From Antarcticibacterium flavum (GTDB lineage: Bacteria > Bacteroidota > Bacteroidia > Flavobacteriales > Flavobacteriaceae): a DNA stretch of 64,000 nucleotides. This document shows positions 1 through 6,847 of the stretch, piece after piece. The position numbers and the translations under genes were made by a program. The stretch spans positions 310,001 through 374,000 of the forward strand of contig NZ_CP040812.1 in the NCBI RefSeq assembly GCF_006159205.1, written 5' to 3'. A model generated the notes under the pieces. That model saw only the letters and a list, made by a program, of their open reading frames with translations. It was not told where the DNA came from and did not search any database. How positions within the stretch are numbered: position 1 is the first letter of the stretch; the number at the start of each line of letters is the position of its first letter.

Positions 1-239
1 TCGCCTTCCTCTTTCTTTGGAACTCCAAGGACAATATCCTCGGCATCTACCTCGATCTTTCTGGAAGGATCTGGCGGGGTATCTGTTAAGTTACCAAACT
101 CGTCTACATAGGCTATATCAAAATCGCTCCCTTTAGGATTAGCTTTACGCTCTTCTTTTTTCTTTTGCTTTTCTTCACGTTTTTTAGCGCGCTGCTTTTC
201 CTTTTCTATTTTATTAAATGTTTGTTGCGATTTTGCCAT
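1..239 (-). CDS. Cold-shock-domain protein, N-terminal part (cut by window edge)
   Basis: The first 79 codons are visible, starting with ATG at 239 and running off the left edge. The start is MAKSQQTFNK, followed by a long Lys/Glu/Arg-rich stretch and then a TDTPPDPSRK segment and an acidic, valine-rich segment. Flavobacterial cold-shock proteins carry just such a basic extension ahead of the nucleic-acid-binding cold-shock domain, which here would lie outside the window. I infer an RNA-binding chaperone on this N-terminal resemblance only; the CSD itself is not seen. Confidence 0.7.
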   Translation of the reverse strand, partial: MAKSQQTFNKIEKEKQRAKKREEKQKKKEERKANPKGSDFDIAYVDEFGNLTDTPPDPSRKIEVDAEDIVLGVPKKEEG

Positions 240-384
240 AAAATTTATCTGGTTGTTTTTTATTTTCGGTAAAGATAAGCTATAGGATTTAATTTTCTAA
301 ATTTCATTTCTTAAGCTTATTTTAAAATGGAATTTTATTAATGAGTATCCCACCGGGATTTGCTATGACTGTGCATCCTTGTTT

Positions 385-840
385 TTATGCAGGTTGCATT
401 TCCATATCTTTCTTCGATTTCCTGTATAGAAAGGAAGTAAAAATGTTCCTCTTTGCAAATCTAAACTGCCTGTCTGCCTGCAACAATTTGGTAAAAAGTG
501 CTTTATTCACTCCAAAATATTCGTATGTGCTCCCATTGTTGAATGTCACCTCAAGTACATTCCCCTTGTGTTGTAGATCTGCAATGGCAGCTGTGGCCAG
601 GGTAATATTATATTCTTCTAAATTGGCTGCTTTTGTGGCAGGAGCTATGCTCACTAGAAAATGATAGCCATCAATGATCTGTTTGCTTCTCATTTCTGCC
701 TCAGCATGTAGCTCATCTGTTTCCTGGAATTTATCTGGATGCCATTCCTTTACAAGATTCCTGTAACTGGTCTTCAATTCCTTAAGGTCGATCTCTTTTT
801 CAACATTAAAGAGTTTCTTGTATTCATTTATGCGCTTCAT
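385..840 (-). CDS. J-domain protein with C-terminal KTSC domain
   Basis: This 151-residue cytoplasmic protein joins two small domains. Residues 1-65 form a DnaJ-type J domain with the HPD tripeptide (in EWHPDKF) that stimulates Hsp70 ATPase. Residues about 85-145 match the KTSC fold (VLEVTFNNGSTYEYFGV, then a RFAKRN segment), a short beta-rich domain found alone or beside nucleic-acid enzymes. The Gly/Phe and zinc-finger regions of full DnaJ are absent, so it is probably a specialised Hsp70 co-chaperone. The role of the KTSC part is unknown. It stands alone, downstream of nothing on its strand; the next minus-strand gene is about 390 bp away. Confidence 0.8.
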   Translation of the reverse strand: MKRINEYKKLFNVEKEIDLKELKTSYRNLVKEWHPDKFQETDELHAEAEMRSKQIIDGYHFLVSIAPATKAANLEEYNITLATAAIADLQHKGNVLEVTFNNGSTYEYFGVNKALFTKLLQADRQFRFAKRNIFTSFLYRKSKKDMEMQPA

Positions 841-985
841 CTATGCTGTTTTTTACGAGGCACGAAATTAGGCTATTAAAATGGATATTAGATGAATTAT
901 TTTTGTCTCCAGCCTGTTTATTTTCAGAAACTTACTAAAAAAACATCCGGGTACAGAAAATCATTCCCTGCACCCGGATATGGAT

Positions 986-994
986 ATTCTTAAT
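986..994. repeat. Left 9-bp target-site duplication of MITE copy 1
   Basis: ATTCTTAAT occurs here and again at 1218-1226, directly abutting both ends of the element between them. A perfect 9-bp direct repeat at both element ends is the mark of a transpositional insertion. Confidence 0.85.
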
Positions 995-1217
995 CATTGT
1001 TGTCCGGTTAAAGAGTCTGGACCGCTTGCGCTACTAGAATATAGACCTGGACTAAAATCTACGTCAATGGAAAACAGCGCTTTACTCAATTCTAAAAAAC
1101 GTGGATTTTCCTAAACTATTCTAAATTCAACACCACCGCCAGGTGGAGGTTGATATGACCTCTGCCTTTATAGAAAGGCTAAACGTAAATTCATATTATA
1201 TTAATCGGAAACCAATG
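995..1217 (+). mobile_element. MITE-like element, copy 1 (223 bp, non-coding)
   Basis: The element begins CATTGTTGTCCGGTTAAAG and ends AATCGGAAACCAATG, so its ends are imperfect terminal inverted repeats (CATTG..TCCG). It has no open frame of useful size. Internal landmarks shared with the other copies are AAAGAGTCTGGACCGCTTG, CTAGAATATAGACCTGGAC, a TAAACTATTCTAAATTC block and a CACCnCC block. It is flanked by the 9-bp duplication ATTCTTAAT. It sits just beyond the stop codon of the cupin gene. With no transposase it must have been moved in trans by a related insertion sequence not present in this window. Confidence 0.85.
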
Positions 1218-1226
1218 ATTCTTAAT
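1218..1226. repeat. Right 9-bp target-site duplication of MITE copy 1
   Basis: ATTCTTAAT, identical to 986-994, immediately after the right terminus of the element and two bases before the cupin stop codon. Confidence 0.85.
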
Positions 1227-1228
1227 AA

Positions 1229-1702
1229 CTAATTCTTAACTACCACAGGAAATGCATCTACCGGCTCCTCAAACGCTATGAATAATATGCAGGGGCCCTG
1301 TATACATTTTGCGGTATGCGCCTTGTTAGGGGGACCATAGGCATAGTTTCCCACTTTTAAGGTTTGGGTATCCTCCCCCTCATAAGTGACCTGCATCTCC
1401 CCGGAGACCAGCACCATTCGCTCTGCAGAGGTATGGGTATGGTTTGGAACCATCGCATTCTCCGGGATCCTGAAAAAGATATCAGAATTTTTCTTTGAGG
1501 GATCACCATGTAGTACCGCAATATTACATCCTTGCGGCATAAAATCTGGACATGGGCTCCACTCAATGTCTTTCCTATCGTGAACTTTCACTATAGCATT
1601 TTCATTGCCTGTATCCTGGGCCATGAGGCCGGGAGCGGCTATAAACAGAAAGAATACTATAGCCACCTTTAGACTTGTCATAAACTCATTTTCCGCTTTC
1701 AT
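1229..1702 (-). CDS. Secreted cupin-domain protein
   Basis: A 157-residue protein with a signal peptide (hydrophobic VAIVFFLFIAAPG, cleavage near MAQ) and one cupin barrel. Cupin motif 1 is visible as PNHTHTSAERMVLVSGEM (His, His, Glu metal ligands) and motif 2 as GPPNKAHTAKC (third His). The motif and the small size resemble ChrR-type or DUF4437-type cupins, which bind a divalent metal. The ATG at 1702 is used here; a second ATG at 1681 gives a more compact signal peptide and may be the true start. Substrate is not evident. A MITE lies just downstream. Confidence 0.75.
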   Translation of the reverse strand: MKAENEFMTSLKVAIVFFLFIAAPGLMAQDTGNENAIVKVHDRKDIEWSPCPDFMPQGCNIAVLHGDPSKKNSDIFFRIPENAMVPNHTHTSAERMVLVSGEMQVTYEGEDTQTLKVGNYAYGPPNKAHTAKCIQGPCILFIAFEEPVDAFPVVVKN

Positions 1703-1813
1703 ACCTTTTGATTTAGAATTACTAATAATATCAATCCTAAATATGAGAAAATGAGTAATACCATCCTATGGGTTTAAATACGCAGTTTCACCGATTATAA
1801 TATTGAAATTCAA

Positions 1814-3256
1814 CTACTTAACCTTGCTTTCTTGTATAGCTAATAATCCGTTGTAAATACCACGCGCCAGCTTCTTTTGGTAATTAGGATCCTGCAGCAG
1901 TTCAAACTCCTGTGGATTGGTCATAAAACCCAATTCTATCAAAACTGCAGGAATGTTGCTGTTTTTAAGCACCAGAAAGTTGGCTGTTTTAAGCTCTGCC
2001 TTCCCTACTGCAGGCAGCAAGCCGGTGGCTAGAAGGTTGCTGTAGTTTTTAGAGATATCCCATTGCTTATTTTCAGTACTAAAGAAAACTTCAGCACCAC
2101 TCCTATTCTTATCTCCAGAGGCATTACTATGAATGCTTAGAAAAAGATCAGCTTTTTGTTCATTTAGGAACTTAAGGCGGTCATTAAGACTTACAAATTG
2201 ATCCTGCTCTCTTATGAGGATTATTTCAATCTCCCCGGGTTGCCCCAATTCCCGCAATTGGTTTGCAACGGCCAGGTTTATTTCCTTTTCCATTTGGCCC
2301 TTTCCCCTGTTGCCGGGATCCTTTCCTCCATGCCCGGCATCTACCACCACCACTATGGGTTCATTGATATTACCGGGACTAAAAGAACTAATTATAAGAA
2401 CTGCAGTGAAAATAGCTAAGGCTAACCCTGCTCTTAAGGCAATTTGTATTCCTGATGATCTTTTCTTGTGTAACATATTCAATCTATTTTTGGTTTGTAT
2501 AAAACTAAAGCCGCTTAATAAGGGCTGTACTACTTTATCCCCGGGCTTGATTATTTGAGCCGAATATTCTTCCAGGTTCGCACCTGCATTAATCACGGCC
2601 TCATCTGCAAGGTATTCGTGGTTTTCCAGCACCTCCTTCTTATAGAACCAAAGGAAAGGGTTGTACCAGAAAAAACATCCCACTACCTCCAGCAGGAGGA
2701 TATCTATGGAATGAAATTGGTTGCTGTGGGCTCTTTCGTGCGACACCAGCATATCCAGGTATTTATTTTCTACCAGGTCCAGTGGATGAATAAACAGGTA
2801 ATCAAAGAAACTGTAGGGACTACCCCGGTGTTTTAATGCCACTGTTTTTATTCCCTTATATCCATTAAAACTCTTATTCCTTATTTGTAATAGCAGCAGG
2901 AGAAGATTACGCGAAAACCTAAAGAAAAATAAAGTACAAACCATCCAATAAAAGAACACTATGAGGTCCCAATAATTATTTGAAGGCCCGGTTAATGTTG
3001 CAACAGCTACTTTTTCTGGATCATCAGGAAGTATTTCTCCTGAATCAAAAAATCTCACAGGATCAACTGCAACCCGGCTGTCGAAACTAATTCCATAATC
3101 TATGTGGAGAATGGGTGCGATTAAACATAGTAATAAGGAAAACAACAGGAAAAATCTATTAAAAACAAAAAGCTTTTCCTTTTTAAGGAAAACCCGGTAT
3201 AAACCCCAGCATATTCCAAGACCTGTTACAGAAAATAAAAGATAATTTGGCATCAC
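1814..3256 (-). CDS. M56 (BlaR1-type) membrane metalloprotease fused to N-acetylmuramoyl-L-alanine amidase
   Basis: A 480-residue two-part protein. Residues 1-290 are a BlaR1/M56 sensor: membrane segments near 4-23, 33-52 and 96-123, the zinc protease motif HERAH at 173-177 with a downstream ENHEYLADEA helix, and a last membrane segment near 271-292. Residues 300-475 are an Amidase_3 domain with zinc ligands in DAGHGG (His309), MEKE (Glu323) and SIHSNA (His376), and the catalytic Glu in ELGF (441). By topology the amidase should be periplasmic, in the place where BlaR1 holds its penicillin-sensing domain. It overlaps the BlaI-like repressor gene by 4 bp, so the pair is translationally coupled. 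I infer that cell-wall state is sensed or processed by the amidase part and that the M56 part cleaves the repressor. Confidence 0.88.
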   Translation of the reverse strand: MMPNYLLFSVTGLGICWGLYRVFLKKEKLFVFNRFFLLFSLLLCLIAPILHIDYGISFDSRVAVDPVRFFDSGEILPDDPEKVAVATLTGPSNNYWDLIVFFYWMVCTLFFFRFSRNLLLLLLQIRNKSFNGYKGIKTVALKHRGSPYSFFDYLFIHPLDLVENKYLDMLVSHERAHSNQFHSIDILLLEVVGCFFWYNPFLWFYKKEVLENHEYLADEAVINAGANLEEYSAQIIKPGDKVVQPLLSGFSFIQTKNRLNMLHKKRSSGIQIALRAGLALAIFTAVLIISSFSPGNINEPIVVVVDAGHGGKDPGNRGKGQMEKEINLAVANQLRELGQPGEIEIILIREQDQFVSLNDRLKFLNEQKADLFLSIHSNASGDKNRSGAEVFFSTENKQWDISKNYSNLLATGLLPAVGKAELKTANFLVLKNSNIPAVLIELGFMTNPQEFELLQDPNYQKKLARGIYNGLLAIQESKVK

Positions 3257-3636
3257 AATTCTTTCTTTTTGTTGATCTTTTGCTGAAGGATCCTCTGCAG
3301 TTCTTCCATCTCTTCCATACTCATATCGGCATTTTTTGTAAAAAATGAAGCAAACTGTGAAGCCGAATTATTGAAGAAATTGGAAACCATATCCTTCATT
3401 TGAGCATTGAAATAGTCATTCTTTTTTAAGAGAGGAAAATATTCCTTATCCCTTCCAACCTTATTGAAACCTATGTATTTCTTTTCCACCATTCTTCCTA
3501 TGAGAGTAGAAATTGTCGTGTAGGCAGGGCCGGGTTGAGGGAATTGATCAACTATATCCTTCATAAACCCTTTCCTTATCCTCCACAGGTATTTCATCAC
3601 CTGTAGTTCTGTTTTATTAAGTTGTTTTATATCCAC
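3253..3636 (-). CDS. BlaI/MecI-family transcriptional repressor
   Basis: A 127-residue winged-helix regulator of the Penicillinase_R family. The N-terminal half holds the winged helix (LNKTELQVMKYLWRIRKGF, AYTTISTLIGRMVEKKYIG) and the C-terminal half the dimerisation helices, where M56 partners cleave. The start is GTG at 3636. Its 3' end overlaps the M56-amidase gene by 4 bp, giving the usual sensor/repressor pair. A perfect palindrome with the BlaI/MecI operator core lies 15 bp upstream, so autoregulation is likely. Confidence 0.92.
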   Translation of the reverse strand: MDIKQLNKTELQVMKYLWRIRKGFMKDIVDQFPQPGPAYTTISTLIGRMVEKKYIGFNKVGRDKEYFPLLKKNDYFNAQMKDMVSNFFNNSASQFASFFTKNADMSMEEMEELQRILQQKINKKKEL

Positions 3637-3650
3637 AATTATAGTTTTTA

Positions 3651-3666
3651 TACTACAAATGTAGTA
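3651..3666 (-). promoter_or_regulatory. BlaI/MecI-type operator overlapping the -7 box
   Basis: TACTACAAATGTAGTA is a perfect 16-bp palindrome containing the TACAnnTGTA core of known BlaI/MecI operators. On the minus strand the same bases include TACATTTG (3663 down to 3656), an exact match to the Bacteroidota -7 element TAnnTTTG. Repressor bound here would directly cover the promoter of the repressor-sensor operon, whose GTG start is 15 bp downstream. Confidence 0.85.
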
Positions 3667-3735
3667 ATAAATAAATATAAAAGAGGTTACAGCCCAAAAA
3701 TTTTTAGAAAAACACTGGAGAGCAGTAGTGGAATC

Positions 3736-4203
3736 CTATTTAAGGATATCCCTTATGATCTTAAGGTGATGCCTGGTATGGACTTCCATAAGACGTTTGG
3801 CGCCTTTTTTATTGAGGTGATGAAAATATGGATGACGAAAGTAATTATTGCTGTGAAGGGACTCAAATGTGGAAAAATTCTCCCTGGCTTTTTGTAATTG
3901 GGCTATTAATTCCTTTTGATCGATATTCTTCCCGGGCAATACAGCCTCCGGAGCTTTGGCTTTTCCCCGCGGAAATCTTCCGAAGGTGAACACCAACACC
4001 CTTGAAAAACTGAATTTTGGCCTGTATTTTTCAGGATTAGATTCCCTTAGAGTCGTGAAAACCCCATTGATTACCTTTAGACTGTGGTCCAGGTGCCATC
4101 CAATATCTACTTTGGAGATGTTCTCATCCCGGGTTTTTATAAATGGAATATATTCTTCCATTTCATCAAGATGCCTGTTTAATTTTTTAAAATTTGAAGC
4201 CAT
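3736..4203 (-). CDS. DUF1569-like / DinB-fold protein
   Basis: A 155-residue protein, mainly helical. Three spaced histidine motifs are visible: GWHLDHSLK near residue 36, HPYFHHL near 124 and the C-terminal EVHTRHHLKIIRDILK. This is the layout of the DUF1569/DinB four-helix bundle, where such histidines bind a metal and which often act as thiol-dependent transferases. No catalytic role is shown for this subgroup. It appears to be monocistronic, with 78 bp to the next gene. Confidence 0.7.
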   Translation of the reverse strand: MASNFKKLNRHLDEMEEYIPFIKTRDENISKVDIGWHLDHSLKVINGVFTTLRESNPEKYRPKFSFSRVLVFTFGRFPRGKAKAPEAVLPGKNIDQKELIAQLQKARENFSTFESLHSNNYFRHPYFHHLNKKGAKRLMEVHTRHHLKIIRDILK

Positions 4204-4281
4204 TATTGTTATGCAGAATAAAGATGGGTGATAAATAACGTGAAATTAATCCCCATTACCAACAGGCCGTTTTAAAAATTA

Positions 4282-4650
4282 CTATTGAACAAATAGTCGG
4301 GCCTCCTGCAGGTTTGCAAATGCAAAGGTTTTCATATCTATACCGGGAATGAATTTATAGGTTGTATTGGCAAGGGTCCTCACCCAGCCTTCATCGGTTA
4401 CCAGGGCGAGCCTGTCGATCTTATCCCTAAGTTCTTTCATATTCTTGAACCCGAATTTTATATCCTCCCAAACTGCAGCAGCCTCAAACTCTCCAATTTT
4501 AGCCACCTCCAGGTATACATTCATTCTTTCCCTTGCTTTTAGCTCAGGAAGAAATTTTGTCATTGCCTGTTCAAAGGATTTTACAGTAAAATCCCCTTCC
4601 CATCGAAAAGCAACTACTTTTGGATTTCCTAAATCAAGCTTTTGTAACAT
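4282..4650 (-). CDS. SpoIIAA-like (STAS/SEC14-type) protein
   Basis: A 122-residue single-domain protein. The pattern VVAFRWEGDFTVKSFEQ, then NVYLEVAKIGEFEAAAVWED and FKNMKELRDKIDRLALVTDE, matches the SpoIIAA-like family (a STAS-related alpha/beta sandwich also compared with the lipid-binding SEC14/CRAL-TRIO fold). The usual 110-130 residue length agrees. Function in bacteria is unclear; stress-linked roles are often suggested. The region upstream holds decayed mobile-element sequence. Confidence 0.75.
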   Translation of the reverse strand: MLQKLDLGNPKVVAFRWEGDFTVKSFEQAMTKFLPELKARERMNVYLEVAKIGEFEAAAVWEDIKFGFKNMKELRDKIDRLALVTDEGWVRTLANTTYKFIPGIDMKTFAFANLQEARLFVQ

Positions 4651-4953
4651 CTGGTTTATTTTATGGTTGCTTCAAGGTACATAATCGACAATATATTCCA
4701 TAAACCTTTAACCCCATCTTAAGGAATTGAATAGACTCTTTCGTAATTGAAAAATTTATCCTACCAGGCATTGCATGGGCCGGGCGCAAATAACCTGCCC
4801 GGGGATGGGGCTCGATAAAAAATTGTTCTGCAAAGCCCAGGTTAAGTAGAATTGTAGAATAACTATTCTCCAGTTCCTCTGTTTTAAGTCCTGCCTCTAA
4901 ACTCCAGTAACATAAACGATCTGGACTCTTTTATCGTCCAGCTATAAATGAAA
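4651..4953. other. Intergenic stretch with a decayed MITE fragment
   Basis: No gene is seen. The right part, about 4880-4940, aligns with the right end of the MITE family: TTTTAAGTCCTGCCTCTAAA, then CTGGACTCTTTTATCGTCCA corresponding to CCAGACTCTTTTAGCGGACA in the intact neighbour. I judge this an older, eroded copy lying directly beside the intact copy at 4963-5188. The left part (4700-4870) holds a GC-rich imperfect hairpin around GGCCGGGCGC..GCCCGGGG but no clear feature. Confidence 0.5.
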
Positions 4954-4962
4954 GTCTCAATT
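4954..4962. repeat. Left 9-bp target-site duplication of MITE copy 2
   Basis: GTCTCAATT, repeated exactly at 5189-5197, immediately flanks the element on the left. Confidence 0.85.
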
Positions 4963-5188
4963 TATTGGTGATTAATTAAATCTAGGTGAATGAACGTTAA
5001 GGCTTGCTATAAATAGTCAGAGACCATATCAATCTCAACAAAGGGGTGGTTTTGAATCCAGGATAGTTTAGGAAAATTCACGCTTTTGAGAATTTGGTAA
5101 AGTGCTGTTTTCCATATAAGTAGATTTTAGTCCAGGTTCTATATTCTAGCAGCAGATGCCATCCAGACTCTTTTAGCGGACAACAATC
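4963..5188 (-). mobile_element. MITE-like element, copy 2 (226 bp)
   Basis: Same family as 995-1217 but in the opposite orientation. The left end reads TATTGGTG (the TCCG of the terminal repeat is lost), the right end GCGGACAACAATC. Shared internal blocks are AGGTGAATGAACGTTAAGGC, GGGGTGGTTTTGAATCCAGG, TAGTTTAGGAAAATTCACGC and TTCTATATTCTAGCAGCAGA. The flanking 9-bp repeat GTCTCAATT shows an insertion event. The right duplication lies against the stop codon of the VF530 gene. Confidence 0.85.
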
Positions 5189-5197
5189 GTCTCAATT
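5189..5197. repeat. Right 9-bp target-site duplication of MITE copy 2
   Basis: GTCTCAATT, identical to 4954-4962, between the element end and the stop codon of the VF530 gene at 5199. Confidence 0.85.
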
Positions 5198-5198
5198 T

Positions 5199-5414
5199 CT
5201 ATAAACTATCCAGATATAATTGCTCCACCTTTTCTCTTGCCCAGGGGGTCTTTCTCAGGAATTTTAAACTTGATTTGATGGAGGGATCGTGGGTAAAACA
5301 GCGTATATTGATTCTTTCTCCAAGTCCTTGCCAGCTATATTTTTGCACCAGGAATTCCAGGATATCGGCAAGTTTCTTCCCGTGTAAGGGATTATTGGGT
5401 TGATGTACGGTCAT
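5199..5414 (-). CDS. VF530-family (DUF2132) DNA-binding protein
   Basis: A 71-residue protein matching the VF530 family through its whole length: [33 protein letters not shown] middle and the C-terminal [16 protein letters not shown]. Family members are small helical proteins reported to bind DNA; their biological role is not settled. It follows the DEAD-box helicase gene by 13 bp on the same strand, so both are likely on one transcript. Confidence 0.85.
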   Translation of the reverse strand: MTVHQPNNPLHGKKLADILEFLVQKYSWQGLGERINIRCFTHDPSIKSSLKFLRKTPWAREKVEQLYLDSL

Positions 5415-5427
5415 TTAAGAATATATA

Positions 5428-6747
5428 TTATATAGGATAGATCCTCACCTTCTTCTTTTTAAGCCTGCTATTGTTTAGTATCCCTACAAGTTTTTCTGCC
5501 TTTGCTGAAGGCACTGAGACGAAAGCACAATCCTGCTTAAGCTCAATATTCCCCAGTTCTTCTTTTTCAAGATTTCCCTGTTTAAGGAACAGGCCGGCAA
5601 TATCCCCTTTAGAGATCTTATCTTTTCTTCCGCCTGATATAAATAAAGTTTTCCAGCTGGTCTCATGCTTCTGCTCTGCTTTGCCGGCACCAGGTTCCTT
5701 TGTATGAAGTATTCCGTTGATGAAATCGGGAAGTTTCTTATTTTCACCTTTTATAACGTAAGCTGTTCCAGATTGCTGCATCCTAGCGGTTCGCCCGTTG
5801 CGGTGAATAAACTCCTGCTCCTTTAATGGTAGTTCATAATGCACAATAAAATCAATTTCAGGTACATCAATACCTCTCGCAGCAAGATCTGTTGCCAGGA
5901 GAATGTTATAAGTCCCGTTTCTAAATTTTATAAGTGAACGCTCCCTGTCCTTCTGCTCCATTCCGCCATGAAATATGCCGTGTTCTATCCTGCTATTTTC
6001 AAAATGGTCGCTCACTTCCTGTATACTGTCTTTAAAATTGCAAAAAATGATTCCGCGTTGTCCTTGCTTTTCCTGAAGCAGCCGGGCTAAAGTTTCCTTT
6101 TCCTTACTTCCTTTATCTGCAACTATCTTTATAACTATATCTGGTAATTCCTCCTTTAGAAAATTAAGCTGCACAGGATCATTTACTCCCGAAAACTGAG
6201 GAATTCTTACCCCATTAGTGGCAGAGGTTAGTATTTTCTTATTTAGATGAGGCAGGGATTGGATGATCTCCTTCATCTCTTCCTCGAAGCCTACTTCCAA
6301 AGATTTATCAAATTCATCAAGCACAAGGGTTTGGATGCTTTCCACCCCAAAGCTTTGTCTCCTTAAATGATCTGCCACACGCCCTGGAGTTCCGATCAAA
6401 ATAGCAGGGGGATGGCTTAGCTCCTCCCTATCTTTGGAAAATGCCCTGCCACCATAGACGGCATTGGCTTTATATCCCGAGCCCATCTCACGGGTCACCT
6501 GTTCAATTTGTATTGCCAGTTCCCGTGACGGCACAAGAATAAGGACCTGTACTCCCTCCTCTTGCAGGGAAAGCAATTCCAGCACGGGTAGCAGGAAGGC
6601 AAGAGTTTTACCAGAGCCGGTAGGGGAAAGTAACACTACAGCAGGATTCTCAATAATTGCTTTATGTGCAGCCAGCTGCATACTATTGAGATTCTCAATA
6701 CCCATTTTTTGAAGAATGGCTTCCCGGTCTTTTATTTCTTTGGACAT
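5428..6747 (-). CDS. DEAD-box RNA helicase, DbpA-like
   Basis: A 439-residue ATP-dependent RNA helicase. Visible motifs are Q24 (Q motif), SPTGSGKT (41-48, motif I), PSRELA (73-78, Ia), TPGR (120-123, Ib), DEFD (144-147, motif II, here DEFD instead of DEAD), SAT (175-177, III), and HRNGRTAR (VI). The last about 70 residues (ISKGDIAGLF.., VRIYPI) resemble the DbpA RNA-binding domain that targets 23S rRNA helix 92, so a role in 50S assembly is likely. Linker and core are of normal length. The VF530 gene follows after 13 bp. Confidence 0.88.
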   Translation of the reverse strand: MSKEIKDREAILQKMGIENLNSMQLAAHKAIIENPAVVLLSPTGSGKTLAFLLPVLELLSLQEEGVQVLILVPSRELAIQIEQVTREMGSGYKANAVYGGRAFSKDREELSHPPAILIGTPGRVADHLRRQSFGVESIQTLVLDEFDKSLEVGFEEEMKEIIQSLPHLNKKILTSATNGVRIPQFSGVNDPVQLNFLKEELPDIVIKIVADKGSKEKETLARLLQEKQGQRGIIFCNFKDSIQEVSDHFENSRIEHGIFHGGMEQKDRERSLIKFRNGTYNILLATDLAARGIDVPEIDFIVHYELPLKEQEFIHRNGRTARMQQSGTAYVIKGENKKLPDFINGILHTKEPGAGKAEQKHETSWKTLFISGGRKDKISKGDIAGLFLKQGNLEKEELGNIELKQDCAFVSVPSAKAEKLVGILNNSRLKKKKVRIYPI

Positions 6748-6778
6748 TTTGTAAAGTTATGGAATATTAAAAGGAAAT

Positions 6779-6801
6779 GGCAGGCTCTATTCCGGCCTGC
6801 C
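6779..6801 (-). terminator. Terminator of the SDR gene
   Basis: GGCAGGC (6779-6785) pairs with GCCTGCC (6795-6801). On the minus strand the hairpin is followed by ATTTCCTTTTAA. It separates the SDR gene from the helicase gene downstream. Confidence 0.6.
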
Positions 6802-6847
6802 ATTCTTTAGTAAGGTTTTCTAAATTTTATAAATAAATTAAAAAATA

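Noticed and set aside
3253..3636. The BlaI/M56 pair as a beta-lactam resistance locus.
   Set aside because: No beta-lactamase or low-affinity PBP gene is adjacent and the sensor carries an amidase domain instead of the penicillin-binding one.
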